Shown: one piece after another, positions 57,142 to 64,000 of the stretch
Position numbering within the stretch: the first letter of the stretch is position 1
Layout: every line of letters begins with the position of its first letter
Source of the DNA: Peribacillus sp. ACCC06369
GTDB taxonomy: Bacteria > Bacillota > Bacilli > Bacillales > DSM-1321
DNA: 64,000 nucleotides
Direction of reading: 5' to 3'
NCBI RefSeq assembly: GCF_030348945.1
Contig: NZ_JAUCEN010000002.1
Span: 2,232,001-2,296,000, forward strand
Notes under the pieces: generated by a model
Databases searched by the model: none
What the model was told of the DNA's origin: nothing
What the model saw: only the letters and a program-made list of their open reading frames with translations
Made by a program: the position numbers and the translations under genes

Positions 57142-57328
57142 AAAACGGTACGACAGAATCAAATTATGAGTTAATCAAAGCCCTCATCCTTAAAAAATGA
57201 CTAAAAAACACATCAGTATAGGGTTACACTTCCTTTTATTTAGCCATATTAAGTGACAGACGCATATAAGATATGTTATGTTGTCTTCTCTACATACTTT
57301 AAAGAATATAAAAGGATGAGGTGTTCAT
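57142..57328 (+). promoter_or_regulatory. Promoter region of the HU gene
   Basis: AT-rich spacer. No convincing terminator for the cbi operon is visible. TTAAGTGACAG, then TAAGATATGTTATG near 57250-57280, offers plausible promoter elements, and AAAGGATGAGGTG directly before the ATG is a strong ribosome binding site, as expected for an abundant protein. Confidence 0.4.
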
Positions 57329-57601
57329 ATGAATAAAACAGAATTAGTGAGTAGTGTGGCAGCACAAGCTGAACTGACAAAAGACGACGCAAAAAAAGTA
57401 GTGGATGCATTGTTTGAAACAATCACGGCTACTCTTGCTAAAGAAGAAAAAATCCAATTAGTTGGTTTCGGTACATTTGAAGTGCGTGACCGTGCAGCTC
57501 GTACAGGAAGAAACCCGCAAACTGGCGAAGAAATCCAAATTGCAGCTAGTAAAGTACCCGCTTTTAAAGCAGGTAAGGAATTAAAAGAAGCTGTAAAATA
57601 A
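57329..57601 (+). CDS. hupA: HU family DNA-binding protein
   Basis: A 90-residue HU/HBsu-type nucleoid protein. [20 protein letters not shown] at the start, the hinge [20 protein letters not shown] and the [13 protein letters not shown] end match the family exactly. It bends and compacts DNA as a homodimer. Bacilli usually have hbs elsewhere, next to trp/mtr genes, so this may be a second copy. Codons are strongly biased, as in highly expressed genes. Confidence 0.95.
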   Translation: MNKTELVSSVAAQAELTKDDAKKVVDALFETITATLAKEEKIQLVGFGTFEVRDRAARTGRNPQTGEEIQIAASKVPAFKAGKELKEAVK

Positions 57602-57616
57602 AAATCAATGAAGAAA

Positions 57617-57649
57617 AACCTGGCGATGAAATTTTCGCCAGGTTTTTTT
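57617..57649 (+). terminator. Terminator after HU gene
   Basis: AACCTGGCGA (57617-57626) pairs perfectly with TCGCCAGGTT (57635-57644) around an 8-nt loop, followed by T5. Confidence 0.95.
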
Positions 57650-57807
57650 ATTTACTGCCTGGTACTCGTTCTTGAGCAGGGCGATTCGTAAAACGGTAGA
57701 TTATTTTCAATTAACCCGTCTTATGCTATTCTTGAGTTACCAAGAATTCACTGAAATGGAAAAGGTATATAACGATCTGTTATTTTTTTATGAGGCGGGA
57801 TATAGTT

Positions 57808-58200
57808 ATGAAAAGGCCATTAGGAGTTTCTTTAATTGGTTATTTTTATATTTTCGGTGCGAGCATTTTACTGTTTACATCAGTTTTCTATGATCCTAAT
57901 GCCAATCAAATAGGGTTGGTGACAAGATTTGGATTAGCTGATGTACCAGAACGCTTGATTCGAGTATTAGTGGCGCTTATATCCATCGTGATTATCTACG
58001 GATATATGAGGTTGGAAATGTGGGGATTTTGGATGATGATTGGATATTCAGCCCTGTTCGGAATGATTAGTTTGACTTTATTATTATCACACAATCAACA
58101 GCCTTTTATTGGAAATTCGATTTGGTCAATGATTGTTTTGATATATTCCATTTATGTAAAGCCTTCGTTCAAGATGAAACAGCAAGGCATACCTAATTAG
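57808..58200 (+). CDS. Unrecognised four-helix membrane protein
   Basis: A 130-residue protein with four hydrophobic segments (residues about 5-25, 45-65, 70-90 and 98-118). MKRPLGVSLIGYFYIFGASI at the start and a conserved-looking LEMWGFWMMIGYSALFG in the third segment. I cannot place it in a named family. Similar small polytopic proteins are common and uncharacterised in Bacilli. ATG 57808 is chosen because GAGGCGGGA lies before it. The ATG at 57790 would put that site inside the gene. Confidence 0.7.
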   Translation: MKRPLGVSLIGYFYIFGASILLFTSVFYDPNANQIGLVTRFGLADVPERLIRVLVALISIVIIYGYMRLEMWGFWMMIGYSALFGMISLTLLLSHNQQPFIGNSIWSMIVLIYSIYVKPSFKMKQQGIPN

Positions 58201-58459
58201 TCCACTTAAGGAGAAGTGGTCCAATATACAATTCGGTTTATCGATTTTTTTTTAATAATGTCATTTTAAATGGATGGCAGTAAGGGCATTATCATTTCAC
58301 CAACAATGAAAATAATCTCACTCCACCAGAAAAGTAAGGCAGTAATGGAATTAACCCGAATGAAAAAAATTTATAGTACTTATTAATAAGGTTTATACTG
58401 TGACTATGTTAGGCTAATGAATAACAAGCTTTAAAATCAATATAAAAGAGGTGAAAGAT
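58201..58459 (+). other. Spacer before small Ser/Arg-rich gene
   Basis: CCACTT (58202-58207) and AAGTGG (58214-58219) form a small hairpin just after the membrane-protein stop codon, without a T-run. The rest is AT-rich, with an A/T-rich promoter-like stretch near 58380-58440. No gene. Confidence 0.35.
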
Positions 58460-58627
58460 ATGTTGAAGAAAATAATGAAAAAAATCAAACAACTTTCCCA
58501 AGGCAGCAGTGAGCGAAGACATGGTCATTATCGCCGAGGCAGCAGCAGTAGCAGCAGAGGGTATAAACGATCTCCCATGGGTGGAAGTGACCGCTACAAA
58601 AGAAAAGGACGAGGCAGTAGCAGCTAA
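58460..58627 (+). CDS. Tiny basic Ser-rich protein (55 residues)
   Basis: A 55-residue open frame with AGAGGTG before ATG 58460 and TAA at 58625-58627. Composition is striking: a lysine-rich amphipathic start (MLKKIMKKIKQLSQ), then Ser, Arg, Gly, His and Tyr with runs GSSSSSRG and a final RGSSS, about 29% Ser and 27% Arg+Lys. No aspartate except one. The stop codon overlaps the stop of a convergent Ser/Thr-kinase gene by 4 nt. Such a protein could bind nucleic acid, or serve as a kinase substrate (speculation). I do not recognise the family. Confidence 0.6.
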   Translation: MLKKIMKKIKQLSQGSSERRHGHYRRGSSSSSRGYKRSPMGGSDRYKRKGRGSSS

Positions 58628-59436
58628 TTGAAATTCTTAGACTCTAAAGCAGCATGCAGGTCCATTGAGAGTTCTTTAATATCTGAATAAGGTTCGTGGA
58701 TGCTTAATAACCTTTTCAGTATATGCACGGTTTCTTTTTCTAACGAAAGCTCTTCTGTCCAAGGAAGAGCCTTTTTACTTTTGGAAGCGTACGTCGTATA
58801 AAGTACATATAAGAGTATTTCCCCCAAATCGTAAAAATCCTGCCTTTTCATCTCCAAAATGGATTCTTTTGCGAGATTGGCCGAAACGGCCCGTTTAGAC
58901 AAACCAAAGTCTATCAAGATGGGATGATGGTCTTTAAGTAAAATATTTGGTATACGTAAATCTTGATGGAAAATGTCATGGTTGTGTAGAAAAGATACTA
59001 ACCCCACCAGGTCATCAAGAAAAAGTAGAGACTCTTTCTCAGTGAACGTTATATGATTCAAGAAAATATGATCTTCTAAATTATCCCCTTTAATGAAATC
59101 CATCACAAAATAAACATGTCCGTCTTGTGAAAATTTCTCGTGAAATTTGGGCATGTTTTTGTGGTTTAACATTCGTAATATGGAGATTTCACTCTCAAAC
59201 TGTTCAAGCTCTTTTTTGCTGCGGCGTTTACTTGTCCGGAGCTGTTTGATCACTATATTTTCATTCGTTTTCAAATCATTGCAAAGATAAACAATGCCGT
59301 AGCTACCTGTTCCTATTACAGACGTTACCTTGTAGCGGTTATTCAAAACCACTCCTTTTTTTAAAGGTATATCCACAAAAAATTGATAGATCTTTCGAAT
59401 GGAACGCAAAAATGAAACTTCCCTCACCACTTTCAT
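58624..59436 (-). CDS. YbdM-like serine/threonine protein kinase
   Basis: A 270-residue soluble Hanks-type kinase. Gly-rich loop IGTGSYGIVYLC near residue 41-52, the ATP lysine in NIVIKQL, an HQD (not HRD) catalytic loop HQDLRIPNILL and the metal DFG (IDFGLSKR). No APE motif and no PASTA or membrane region. It resembles YbdM of B. subtilis, an uncharacterised cytoplasmic kinase. The shortened activation segment suggests it is not regulated by loop phosphorylation. Start ATG 59436 is approximate, since a weak ribosome binding site precedes it. Confidence 0.85.
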   Translation of the reverse strand: MKVVREVSFLRSIRKIYQFFVDIPLKKGVVLNNRYKVTSVIGTGSYGIVYLCNDLKTNENIVIKQLRTSKRRSKKELEQFESEISILRMLNHKNMPKFHEKFSQDGHVYFVMDFIKGDNLEDHIFLNHITFTEKESLLFLDDLVGLVSFLHNHDIFHQDLRIPNILLKDHHPILIDFGLSKRAVSANLAKESILEMKRQDFYDLGEILLYVLYTTYASKSKKALPWTEELSLEKETVHILKRLLSIHEPYSDIKELSMDLHAALESKNFN

Positions 59437-59734
59437 TTATTTGAGTCAAGAATACACCGTACTGATTAACTAAGCTGGAAATATGAATGTTCATGGATAG
59501 TTTAACACTGATTTTTGATAATGCGGTAATGAAAGTCTTTTCTTCGGGGTGTTCCTTTATACGATATCCAATAAAATATTGAAAAAATACCAATCGTAAG
59601 AATTCCCATCAATGAAAAAAATATTGAAAGACTATTAAAAATTTTACGTAATTTCATATTATGAAATTATCGGATTTTTTTAATTTTTACCTTTACTATA
59701 ATGAATTCATAATAAAATAGCAGGAGGTGAAAAG
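59437..59734. other. Spacer between kinase and flavin reductase remnant
   Basis: No supported gene. A minus-strand frame at 59339-59593 overlaps the kinase start and has no ribosome binding site, so I treat it as a shadow. The right end carries an AGGAGGTGA site at about 59722-59730 serving the flavin reductase frame. Confidence 0.4.
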
Positions 59735-60201
59735 ATGGATGGGCGAGAGTTAAGAAATTGCTTTGGTAAATTCCCAACCGGAGTTACGATCGTGAGCTGG
59801 TTTGATGGGGAAGTTCAAAAGGGTATTACTGTGAATTCATTCACCTCGGTTTCATTGGATCCCCGCTTGCTTTAGTGTCAATTCATAAAGAAGCAAAAGC
59901 TTGCAATAGCATGAAGGGTAGATCATTTACCATTAATATTTTGTCGGATGAACAAGAATCCATTGCATGGCAATTTGCGGGCAGTAAACAGGAAACACTT
60001 GAAATTGACTGGGATAACAAGGGGATTTCGCCAAAAATAAATGGAAGTGTTGCATGGATGGAATGCAAACCATGGGAAGAGTATGATGCTGGTGATCATA
60101 TTTTGTTCATAGGTGAAATCCTGAGAATTACATTTCGAAGATTTGGAAGCGCTTACTTTCTGTCAAGGGAAAATGGGTCTGCTAAACAACTCGTAAAATA
60201 A
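59735..60201 (+). pseudogene. Flavin reductase family protein, single-base frameshift
   Basis: A short-chain flavin reductase (DIM6/NTAB type) that transfers reducing power from NAD(P)H to FMN for a partner monooxygenase. The start MDGRELRNCFGKFPTGVTIV and the GITVNSFTSVSLDP motif are typical. At the run CCCC (59861-59864) the frame stops three codons later. Adding one C gives DPPLALVSIHKEAKA and continues to the normal end at 60201. So it is a one-base deletion in a C-run, or a base-calling error. A strong AGGAGGTGA site precedes ATG 59735. Confidence 0.8.
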
Positions 60202-60212
60202 GGGGGATTCTT

Positions 60213-60871
60213 ATGGGCATTAAAATCCCGAGTAAAACAGCTAAATTCACGAGTAAACCGGCGAAACTCGCGAGTAAAACAGCTAAATTCACGAGTAAAC
60301 CGGCGAAACTTGCGAGTAAAGCTGCAGAATTCATGAGTAAACCGCGAAACTCGCGAGTAAAACAGCTAAATTCACGAGTAAACCGGCGAAACTCGCGAGT
60401 AAAACAGCTAAATTCACGAGTAAACCGCGAAACTTGCGAGTAAAACAGCTAAATTCACGAGTAAACCGGCGAAACTCGCGAGTAAAACAGCTAAATTCAC
60501 GAGTAAACCGCGAAACTCGCGAGTAAAACAGCTAAATTCACGAGTAAACCGGCGAAACTCGCGAGTAAAACAGCTAAATTCACGAGTAACCCGGTGAAAC
60601 TCGCGAGTAAAACAGCTAAATTCACGAGTAAACCGCGAAACTCGCGAGTAAAACAGCTAAATTCACGAGTAAACCACCTAAACTCACGAGAAAAACAGCT
60701 AAATTCATGAGTAAAACAGCTAAACTCACGAGTAAACCGGCGAAACTCGCGAGTAAACCCACCAAATTCACGAGTAACCCATCCAAACTCGCGAGTAAAC
60801 CATCCAAATTCACGAGTAATACAACATATGAACTCCCATTTTATAGTATTTGCTTGGAAAGTTATGTATAG
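60213..60871 (+). pseudogene. Heptad-repeat lysine-rich protein gene, four -1 units
   Basis: AAGGGGG precedes ATG 60213. The frame starts MGIKIPSKTAKFTSKPAKLA and repeats the 7-residue unit [P/T]-A-K-[F/L]-[T/A]-S-K. Four repeat units (near 60342, 60424, 60508 and 60632) have CCGCG instead of CCGGCG, each a one-base loss. The stretch to the TAG at 60869-60871 is 659 nt. Adding back four bases gives 663 nt, exactly 221 codons in one frame, and the far end again reads the heptad (KPAKLASKPTKFTSN and on) before a unique tail, TTYELPFYSICLESYV. As written, translation leaves the heptad frame after the first deletion and stops near 60443 (76 residues). No known family. Confidence 0.65.
60225..60830 (+). 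repeat. Tandem array of 21/42-bp units with 41-bp variants
   Basis: Alternating half-units with cores ACGAGTAAA and GCGAGTAAA. A full unit is TTCACGAGTAAACCGGCGAAAC followed by TCGCGAGTAAAACAGCTAAA, 42 bp. Several units lack one G (41 bp), and the 42+41 pair recurs as an 83-bp higher-order unit, which suggests expansion by unequal exchange. The half-unit ACTCGCGAGT is a perfect 10-bp palindrome that occurs in most units. The last ~130 bp are more divergent and older. No spacer diversity is seen, so it is not a CRISPR array. Confidence 0.92.
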
Positions 60872-60920
60872 TTAGTATTATATTAAAATTGAATATTCAG
60901 AAAAATAAAGGAGGGATGTT

Positions 60921-61349
60921 ATGAGTTTAACAATCACAGATTTGTTCATCGGCCAGGTTGCTAGTTTGCAACGCACATTTAATGAATCTGACGTAAAATT
61001 ATGTAATGAACTAACAAAAGATTACAGTCCGATTTATCAAGTGAATAAAGAAGCATGGAAAAGTAATTTCAGCAAGCCGGTTGTACCTGGTTTGTTAACG
61101 GAAGGCCTTATCACTCAAGTGATCAGTGAAAAACTCCCTGGTAGTGCCTGTATACTTTTACAAAAGGAATTGGTCTTTTATCATCCAGTACATATATGCG
61201 ATATGATTTCAGCTGAACTGGAGATCATTGATATTAATTTGAATAGAAATTGGGTTACGCAAAAGGTGACTTGTTTTAATCAGGAAGGAATTGAAGTCAT
61301 TAAGGGGCAAGTTGTAATTTTTGTTTTAAGTAATCAAGATATTAGGTGA
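60921..61349 (+). CDS. MaoC-fold hot-dog protein lacking catalytic residues
   Basis: A 142-residue single hot-dog domain of the MaoC/PhaJ (R)-hydratase family. The usual hydratase motif has Asp then His four residues later (D-x4-H), with a following HGML. Here the same region reads LTKDYSPIYQVNKEAW and VVPGLLTEGL, so the His is Tyr and HG is PG. The catalytic site is therefore probably missing and the protein may only bind acyl-CoA. It is 5 bp before a sigma-54 activator gene and near an acyl-CoA dehydrogenase. AAAGGAGGGA ribosome binding site. Confidence 0.8.
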   Translation: MSLTITDLFIGQVASLQRTFNESDVKLCNELTKDYSPIYQVNKEAWKSNFSKPVVPGLLTEGLITQVISEKLPGSACILLQKELVFYHPVHICDMISAELEIIDINLNRNWVTQKVTCFNQEGIEVIKGQVVIFVLSNQDIR

Positions 61350-61354
61350 TGTAA

Positions 61355-62677
61355 ATGGAAAATGTCAAAAACGTGTTAAGGAATTGGGGATCGATTGAAG
61401 TTGATGAAAATGGAAGAGTTATAGGCGCCACTGCTGACTTTTATGAATATTTCATGATTATGCCGACTGATTTGATAGGAGAGTCCATAACGAGGGTCAT
61501 TCACACTTCTTCCACCCTTTCTTTGAAAGGTCTTGCTCACAAACATGTATTTTCTGGTGTGATCAGCGGACACTCTTGTTTCATAAGGGTAGTTCGACGA
61601 GAAGCTGGTACCCTTTATACAATAATCATCCGACAAGATGAACTGGAATACAGTGATTTAGTGTATTTTGCCAACTCTTTGGAGAAGAATAAAGCCAAGA
61701 AAAATTCCTTGTTACAAAGTAGATATAGCTTCGAAGAGATTGTAGGAAAGAGTGAGGAGATAGAGAGAGTAAAAGAGCTGGCCGCCAGAATAGCTACTAG
61801 CAGTTCAACCGTGCTGCTTACAGGGGAAACGGGAACGGGAAAGGAACTTTTTGCCCAAGCGATCCATAGTTTGAGTACAAGAAAAGCACAGCCTTTTGTG
61901 CCGGTAAATTGTGCCGCGATTCCAGATGAATTATTTGAATCGGAGATTTTTGGTTATGAGGCTGGCGCTTTTAGCGGGGCGAAAAAAGAAGGTAAGCCTG
62001 GAAAAATAGAATTAGCCCAAAATGGTACGTTGTTTTTAGATGAGATTTCAGAATTGCCTTATCAGGCTCAAGGTAAGCTATTACGAGTTTTACAGGAAAG
62101 AGAAGTGGAAAGACTAGGCGGGACGGGGACTAAAAATGTTGATATACGTATTATTGCGGCGACGAACAGGGATTTAAGAACCCTTATTCAAGAAGGAAAA
62201 TTCCGCCAAGATTTATATTATCGACTTTATGTTTTTGAATTGAAAATTCCTTCTTTAAGGGAGCGGCACGAAGATATTCTTCCTCTGGCATATCATTTCG
62301 TCGAGTATTTCAATAACAAGTTAGGCTCCAATGTGAAAGAAATTGATCCTAAACTCCAAGATTGGCTTATCCAATATGATTGGCCTGGTAACATCCGTGA
62401 AATCAAAGCGATAATCGAACGCGGAATGAATATCGTGGATGGAGGGACTCTAACTCTGGATTCTATATATTTTACACCTAACTTCATATTGGAGGTTCCC
62501 TCAGCTATGGATAATTCTATGTCCGGTACGTTGGATGAAGTTGTAGGTAATGCTGAAAAATCAGCCATTCAGCGAGCATTAAAAGATTCGGAAGGGGATC
62601 GTTCTTTAGCAGCTCAAAAGCTGAAAATTCATGTTGCTAGTTTATATAGGAAAATTGCCAAGTACAAATTGAAATAG
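61355..62677 (+). CDS. Sigma-54-dependent activator, GAFSGA type
   Basis: A 440-residue enhancer-binding protein: an N-terminal sensory domain of about 110 residues that looks PAS-like (starting VLRNWGSIEVDENGRVIGAT), then AAA+ with Walker A GETGTGKE (157-164), the loop GAFSGA (204-209) in place of GAFTGA, and Walker B FLDEIS. The C-terminal Fis-type HTH is at about 395-438 (AIQRALKDSEGDRSLAAQKL, then HVASLYRKI). The Ser-for-Thr loop is a conservative variant. It is co-directional with the MaoC-like gene and 272 bp before an acyl-CoA dehydrogenase that has a consensus sigma-54 promoter, the probable target. Confidence 0.9.
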   Translation: MENVKNVLRNWGSIEVDENGRVIGATADFYEYFMIMPTDLIGESITRVIHTSSTLSLKGLAHKHVFSGVISGHSCFIRVVRREAGTLYTIIIRQDELEYSDLVYFANSLEKNKAKKNSLLQSRYSFEEIVGKSEEIERVKELAARIATSSSTVLLTGETGTGKELFAQAIHSLSTRKAQPFVPVNCAAIPDELFESEIFGYEAGAFSGAKKEGKPGKIELAQNGTLFLDEISELPYQAQGKLLRVLQEREVERLGGTGTKNVDIRIIAATNRDLRTLIQEGKFRQDLYYRLYVFELKIPSLRERHEDILPLAYHFVEYFNNKLGSNVKEIDPKLQDWLIQYDWPGNIREIKAIIERGMNIVDGGTLTLDSIYFTPNFILEVPSAMDNSMSGTLDEVVGNAEKSAIQRALKDSEGDRSLAAQKLKIHVASLYRKIAKYKLK

Positions 62678-62718
62678 CAGAATCATCCAATGAAAGGTAA
62701 TCAGGTTAACCATTAGGG

Positions 62719-62745
62719 CACACTTATAAAGTGTGTATTTTTTTG
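62719..62745 (+). terminator. Terminator after sigma-54 activator
   Basis: CACACTT (62719-62725) pairs with AAGTGTG (62729-62735) around a 3-nt loop, followed by TATTTTTTTG. Confidence 0.85.
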
Positions 62746-62750
62746 TGAAG

Positions 62751-62798
62751 TTTCGCAAATTCGATTTGCAGTATTGCGAAAAAATGCAAACTTGCGAA
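62751..62798. promoter_or_regulatory. Candidate upstream activating sites
   Basis: TTTCGCAA (62751-62758) and TTGCGAAA (62774-62781) are perfect inverted half-sites. A third half-site, TTGCGAA, is at 62792-62798. The group lies 42-90 bp upstream of the -24 element, a normal distance for binding of a sigma-54 activator. Confidence 0.7.
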
Positions 62799-62839
62799 GG
62801 CTTTAGGAAACAATAGCCAAATTTGTAGCGAATTCTAGT

Positions 62840-62855
62840 TGGCACACAACTTGCA
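62840..62855 (+). promoter_or_regulatory. Consensus sigma-54 promoter for acyl-CoA dehydrogenase
   Basis: TGGCAC-ACAAC-TTGCA matches the -24/-12 consensus exactly, with the required 5-bp spacing. It lies 93 bp before ATG 62949. Confidence 0.9.
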
Positions 62856-62948
62856 ATAATAGTTTGTCATGTAAGAGGTTTCATGTTTCGTAGAATGTCC
62901 AAAATATAGGTATCGGATAAATTAGTAATTAAACTTGGAGGTAATGAT

Positions 62949-64000
62949 ATGCTGAATTTTTCTTTTACGGAAGAGCAGGATTATTTTCGTAAAATATTGA
63001 AAGAATTTGCTAAGGAAGAGTTGCTTCCACATTATACAAAATGGGATCGCGAAGGGATTACTCCAAAACATTTGTGGGAAAGGCTGGGGGATCTTGGCGT
63101 GAATGGTCTTCGGATTCCAGTGGAATATGGAGGAAGCGGTGCGGATTGTGTGACAACTGGGATAGCTGCTGAGGAGATAGGTCGTGGAGATTTCAATCTT
63201 ACTTACGCAGTGATGTTGAATGCATTAATTGGTGAAATTATCAATAATCACGCTAGCGAGGAACTGAAAAAAGAGTGGCTTCCCAAAATCTCAAGTGGTG
63301 AAAAAATTGTTGGCATTGCCATTACGGAGCCATCCGCCGGTACGGATGCAGGCGGAATTAAAACAACAGCTGTCCATAAAGGAAATAAGTATGTGCTTAA
63401 TGGAGAAAAGTCTGGAATTAGTGTAGCTATGTGTGGAGATGCCTTTGTTATATTTGCAAAGACGGAACCTGAATGGGGAAATCGAGGGATAAGTGCTTTC
63501 ATGGTTCCTGCCGATATTCCAGGAGTTGAATGTAGAGGGTACACAGACATGGGGAATATCCCGATTGGAAGAGGTTCGATATATTTAACCGATGTCGAGG
63601 TTCCGGAAGAGTATATGATTGGTCTTCAAAATAAAGGGTTTTCCCAAGTGATGAATGGGTTTGATTTAAGTCGGCTGTTAATAGGGCTGCAATGTGTGGG
63701 CACCGCTTCACAAAGTATCGATGAAACCATCGAACATGTGAAAATCAGACATTCATTTGGTAAACCGTTGGCGACATATCAAGGGGTCTCCTTCCCCATT
63801 GTGACCCACTATACCCAATTAGAACTGGTGAAGTGGCAAGCCTATCGAGGACTTTGGCTTCGTGACCAGGGGTTGAATCATAGTAAAGAATCGGCTTCTG
63901 TTAAGTGGTTAGGTCCTAAATATAGTGTAGAAGCTATCCATGAATGTTTACTGTTGAATGGTCATTATGCTTATACGAAGGAAATGCCTCTTGAGCAACG
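62949..64000 (+). CDS. Acyl-CoA dehydrogenase, cut by window end
   Basis: A partial acyl-CoA dehydrogenase of at least 350 residues with no stop before the window ends. N-terminal LNFSFTEEQDYFRKILKEFA, then VGIAITEPSAGTDAGGIKTT (first signature). The second signature region is under way at RHSFGKPLATYQG. The C-terminal catalytic Glu region lies outside. GGAGGTAATGAT precedes ATG 62949. It is the first gene behind the sigma-54 promoter and probably starts an operon for degradation of an unknown acyl-CoA, running past the window. Confidence 0.88.
   Translation, partial: MLNFSFTEEQDYFRKILKEFAKEELLPHYTKWDREGITPKHLWERLGDLGVNGLRIPVEYGGSGADCVTTGIAAEEIGRGDFNLTYAVMLNALIGEIINNHASEELKKEWLPKISSGEKIVGIAITEPSAGTDAGGIKTTAVHKGNKYVLNGEKSGISVAMCGDAFVIFAKTEPEWGNRGISAFMVPADIPGVECRGYTDMGNIPIGRGSIYLTDVEVPEEYMIGLQNKGFSQVMNGFDLSRLLIGLQCVGTASQSIDETIEHVKIRHSFGKPLATYQGVSFPIVTHYTQLELVKWQAYRGLWLRDQGLNHSKESASVKWLGPKYSVEAIHECLLLNGHYAYTKEMPLEQ

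Noticed and set aside
57672..57893. 73-residue frame overlapping the membrane protein start
   Set aside because: Different frame from the conserved-looking membrane protein, no ribosome binding site, and it overlaps the better frame.
59339..59593. 84-residue minus-strand frame upstream of the kinase
   Set aside because: It overlaps the kinase N-terminus by about 100 bp in another frame and has no ribosome binding site.
60622..60813. Minus-strand hydrophobic repeat protein across the array
   Set aside because: It is the complement of the heptad repeat, lacks a ribosome binding site and has no neighbouring support. Its Leu/Val richness follows from the plus-strand Lys codons.
60225..60830. 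Tandem array as a CRISPR locus
   Set aside because: Units are continuous with no unique spacers of constant length, and no cas genes are near. The repeats have coding periodicity instead.
1..64000. Prophage, insertion sequence, toxin-antitoxin or biosynthetic gene cluster
   Set aside because: I looked for integrase, transposase, terminase, paired small toxin/antitoxin frames and NRPS/PKS signatures and saw none.

Overview
The window looks like chromosomal DNA from a low-GC, spore-former-type Bacillaceae bacterium. The Peribacillus simplex/frigoritolerans or Priestia megaterium neighbourhood is the closest fit I can argue. The reasons are strong AGGAGG-type ribosome binding sites, SAM-I and cobalamin riboswitches with intrinsic terminators, a near-perfect CcpA cre box, a Bacillus-type HU gene, and an anaerobic cobalamin operon in the gene order known from B. 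megaterium (cbiW-H60-X-J-C-D-ET-L-F-G-A-cobA-cbiY-btuR). The genus is inference. I see no rRNA, tRNA, insertion sequence, prophage or CRISPR array.

Layout. 1-2.2 kb is a gene graveyard: one intact carboxymuconolactone-decarboxylase-like gene, then relics of an SDR, an aldo/keto reductase and apparently an aspartase. 2.2-7.2 kb is a peptide/aspartate module: a YfcC-type carrier and isoaspartyl dipeptidase on the minus strand behind a consensus sigma-54 promoter, facing a divergent sigma-54 activator. 7.4-12.4 kb is a LysR regulator and a TAXI-type TRAP transporter with its DUF1850 partner. 12.6-14.7 kb is a secreted gamma-glutamyltransferase. 14.8-19.6 kb is an SfnB/DszC-like flavoenzyme divergent from a polar amino acid-type ABC transporter, probably for an organosulfur compound. 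20-28.4 kb holds an SF0329-family gene, LysR plus formimidoylglutamase, an HMCES/YedK-type protein, a SAM-riboswitch-controlled MetT-like transporter, and a split chromate transporter with a LysR regulator.

29.4-36.9 kb is a possible alkyl-sulfate/fatty-acid locus: an alkyl sulfatase cut by one in-frame stop codon, an MFS carrier behind a cre box, a LysR regulator, an acyl-CoA dehydrogenase and an acyl-CoA ligase. 37.4-39.2 kb has an AGCS symporter and a YozQ-like small protein.

39.3-57.1 kb is the vitamin B12 region. Two divergent cobalamin riboswitches, each with its own terminator, drive cobalt uptake (cbiMNQO, minus strand) and a 15-gene biosynthetic operon (plus strand) that ends in cobyric acid synthase. 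Together they import cobalt, insert it early into the tetrapyrrole (CbiX) and carry it to adenosylcobyric acid. The nucleotide-loop genes (cbiB, cobU, cobS) are not here.

57.3-64 kb has HU, a membrane protein, a tiny Ser/Arg/Lys-rich protein whose stop codon overlaps that of a convergent YbdM-like kinase, a frameshifted flavin reductase, and a 0.6-kb tandem array that is the decayed or switchable coding region of a lysine-rich heptad-repeat protein. The window ends in a sigma-54 module: a MaoC-fold protein without its usual catalytic residues, a GAFSGA-type activator, and an acyl-CoA dehydrogenase behind a consensus -24/-12 promoter, cut by the window end. The heptad-repeat array is the strongest candidate for something undescribed.
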